The position numbers were made by a program, and so were the translations under genes. Source: Nitrososphaerota archaeon (GTDB taxonomy: Archaea; Thermoproteota; Nitrososphaeria; Nitrososphaerales; CADDZS01). From it: 11,299 bases of DNA. This document shows positions 11,094-11,299 of this stretch, one piece after another; positions within the stretch are counted from its first letter, which is position 1, and every line of letters starts with the position of its first letter. Location: contig JAPCJU010000022.1 in assembly GCA_027886795.1 (NCBI GenBank), positions 1 to 11,299 of the forward strand, given 5' to 3'. Under the pieces are notes generated by a model. That model saw nothing but the letters and a program-made list of their open reading frames with translations, had not been told where the DNA came from and searched no databases.

Positions 11094-11299
11094 ATGAGCA
11101 CCCCGCGCAAAAGGAAGAAATCTGGTTCCAAGAACACGAAACTTCACTCAGATCTGGCAAACAAAATTGTCAATGATTCGCTCCGCCTTCGAACTGGCGA
11201 ATCTGTGACCATCGAGACGTGGAATAACGGTCTGGATTTTGCTAGGGAAGTAGTAAAGCAAGCTCGCAGAGTTGGTGCCTTACCTCTTTTGATCCTGGA
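11094..11299 (+). CDS. M29-type aminopeptidase homologue, N-terminal part (partial)
   Basis: The last 206 bases hold the start of a plus-strand gene cut by the window edge (68 complete codons). After a very basic lead, MSTPRKRKKSGSKNTK, comes LANKIVNDSLRLRTGESVTI and then ETWNNGLDFAREVVKQARRV, ending GALPLLIL. This is the typical N-terminal region of the M29 (thermophilic aminopeptidase, AmpS/AmpT-like) family, cobalt- or zinc-dependent exopeptidases; archaeal genomes hold several homologues, some lacking metal ligands. The metal-binding residues lie beyond the window, so activity cannot be judged. The frame also contains ATG 11064 (ten residues longer), but the promoter-like element favours 11094. 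The lysine- and arginine-rich lead is not a secretion signal. Confidence 0.78.
   Translation, partial: MSTPRKRKKSGSKNTKLHSDLANKIVNDSLRLRTGESVTIETWNNGLDFAREVVKQARRVGALPLLIL

Overview
The window is archaeal chromosomal DNA. The evidence is a canonical archaeal transcription/translation block on the minus strand (RNA polymerase subunit D, eL18, uL13, uS9, RNA polymerase subunit N), a GPN-loop GTPase, an Lhr-type SF2 helicase with a C-terminal zinc ribbon, a PAC2 proteasome-chaperone protein, and TATA-like promoters placed close to start codons. I cannot fix the lineage from one window. The RNAP subunit D has an Rpb3-like four-cysteine zinc loop and shows no ferredoxin-like insertion, and base composition is intermediate. 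A Nitrososphaerota/Bathyarchaeia-type (TACK) organism is a reasonable but weak guess.

Layout. 1-176 (minus): 5' end of a winged-helix-like regulator that runs off the left edge. 238-2411 (minus): rpoD, eL18, uL13, uS9, rpoN, tightly packed, with a TATA-like element before rpoD and a hairpin plus T-run after rpoN. 2522-3277 (minus): GPN-loop GTPase, read away from a CinA-type MoCF-fold protein (plus, to 4213) with almost no spacer. 4202-4378 (minus): a 58-residue zinc-ribbon protein, directly downstream of the Lhr helicase (4387-7218, minus) and overlapping the 3' end of the CinA gene. 7350-7706 (plus): small uncharacterised protein (DUF5752-like), divergent from the helicase. 7707-8021: a 315-base gene-free stretch with strong hairpins in its first half and an AT-rich, repeat-bearing promoter region in its second. 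8022-8852 (plus): PAC2 protein ending in Pro-Tyr-Ala, followed 28 bases later by a gamma-glutamyltransferase-family Ntn-hydrolase (to 10443). 10458-10931 (minus): paired-CBS protein, convergent with it. From 11094 (plus): start of an M29-type aminopeptidase homologue, cut by the right edge.

Working together. The left third makes core ribosome and RNA polymerase parts. The middle pairs an RNA/DNA helicase with a tiny basic zinc-ribbon protein. The right third gathers candidates for proteasome handling and peptide breakdown: a PAC2 protein with a possible proteasome-docking tail, a cytoplasmic gamma-glutamyltransferase-like hydrolase and a metallo-aminopeptidase homologue. The best leads are the PAC2 tail, the unlisted zinc-ribbon gene and the structured intergenic region at 7740-8001. 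I saw no mobile element, CRISPR array, tRNA or rRNA.
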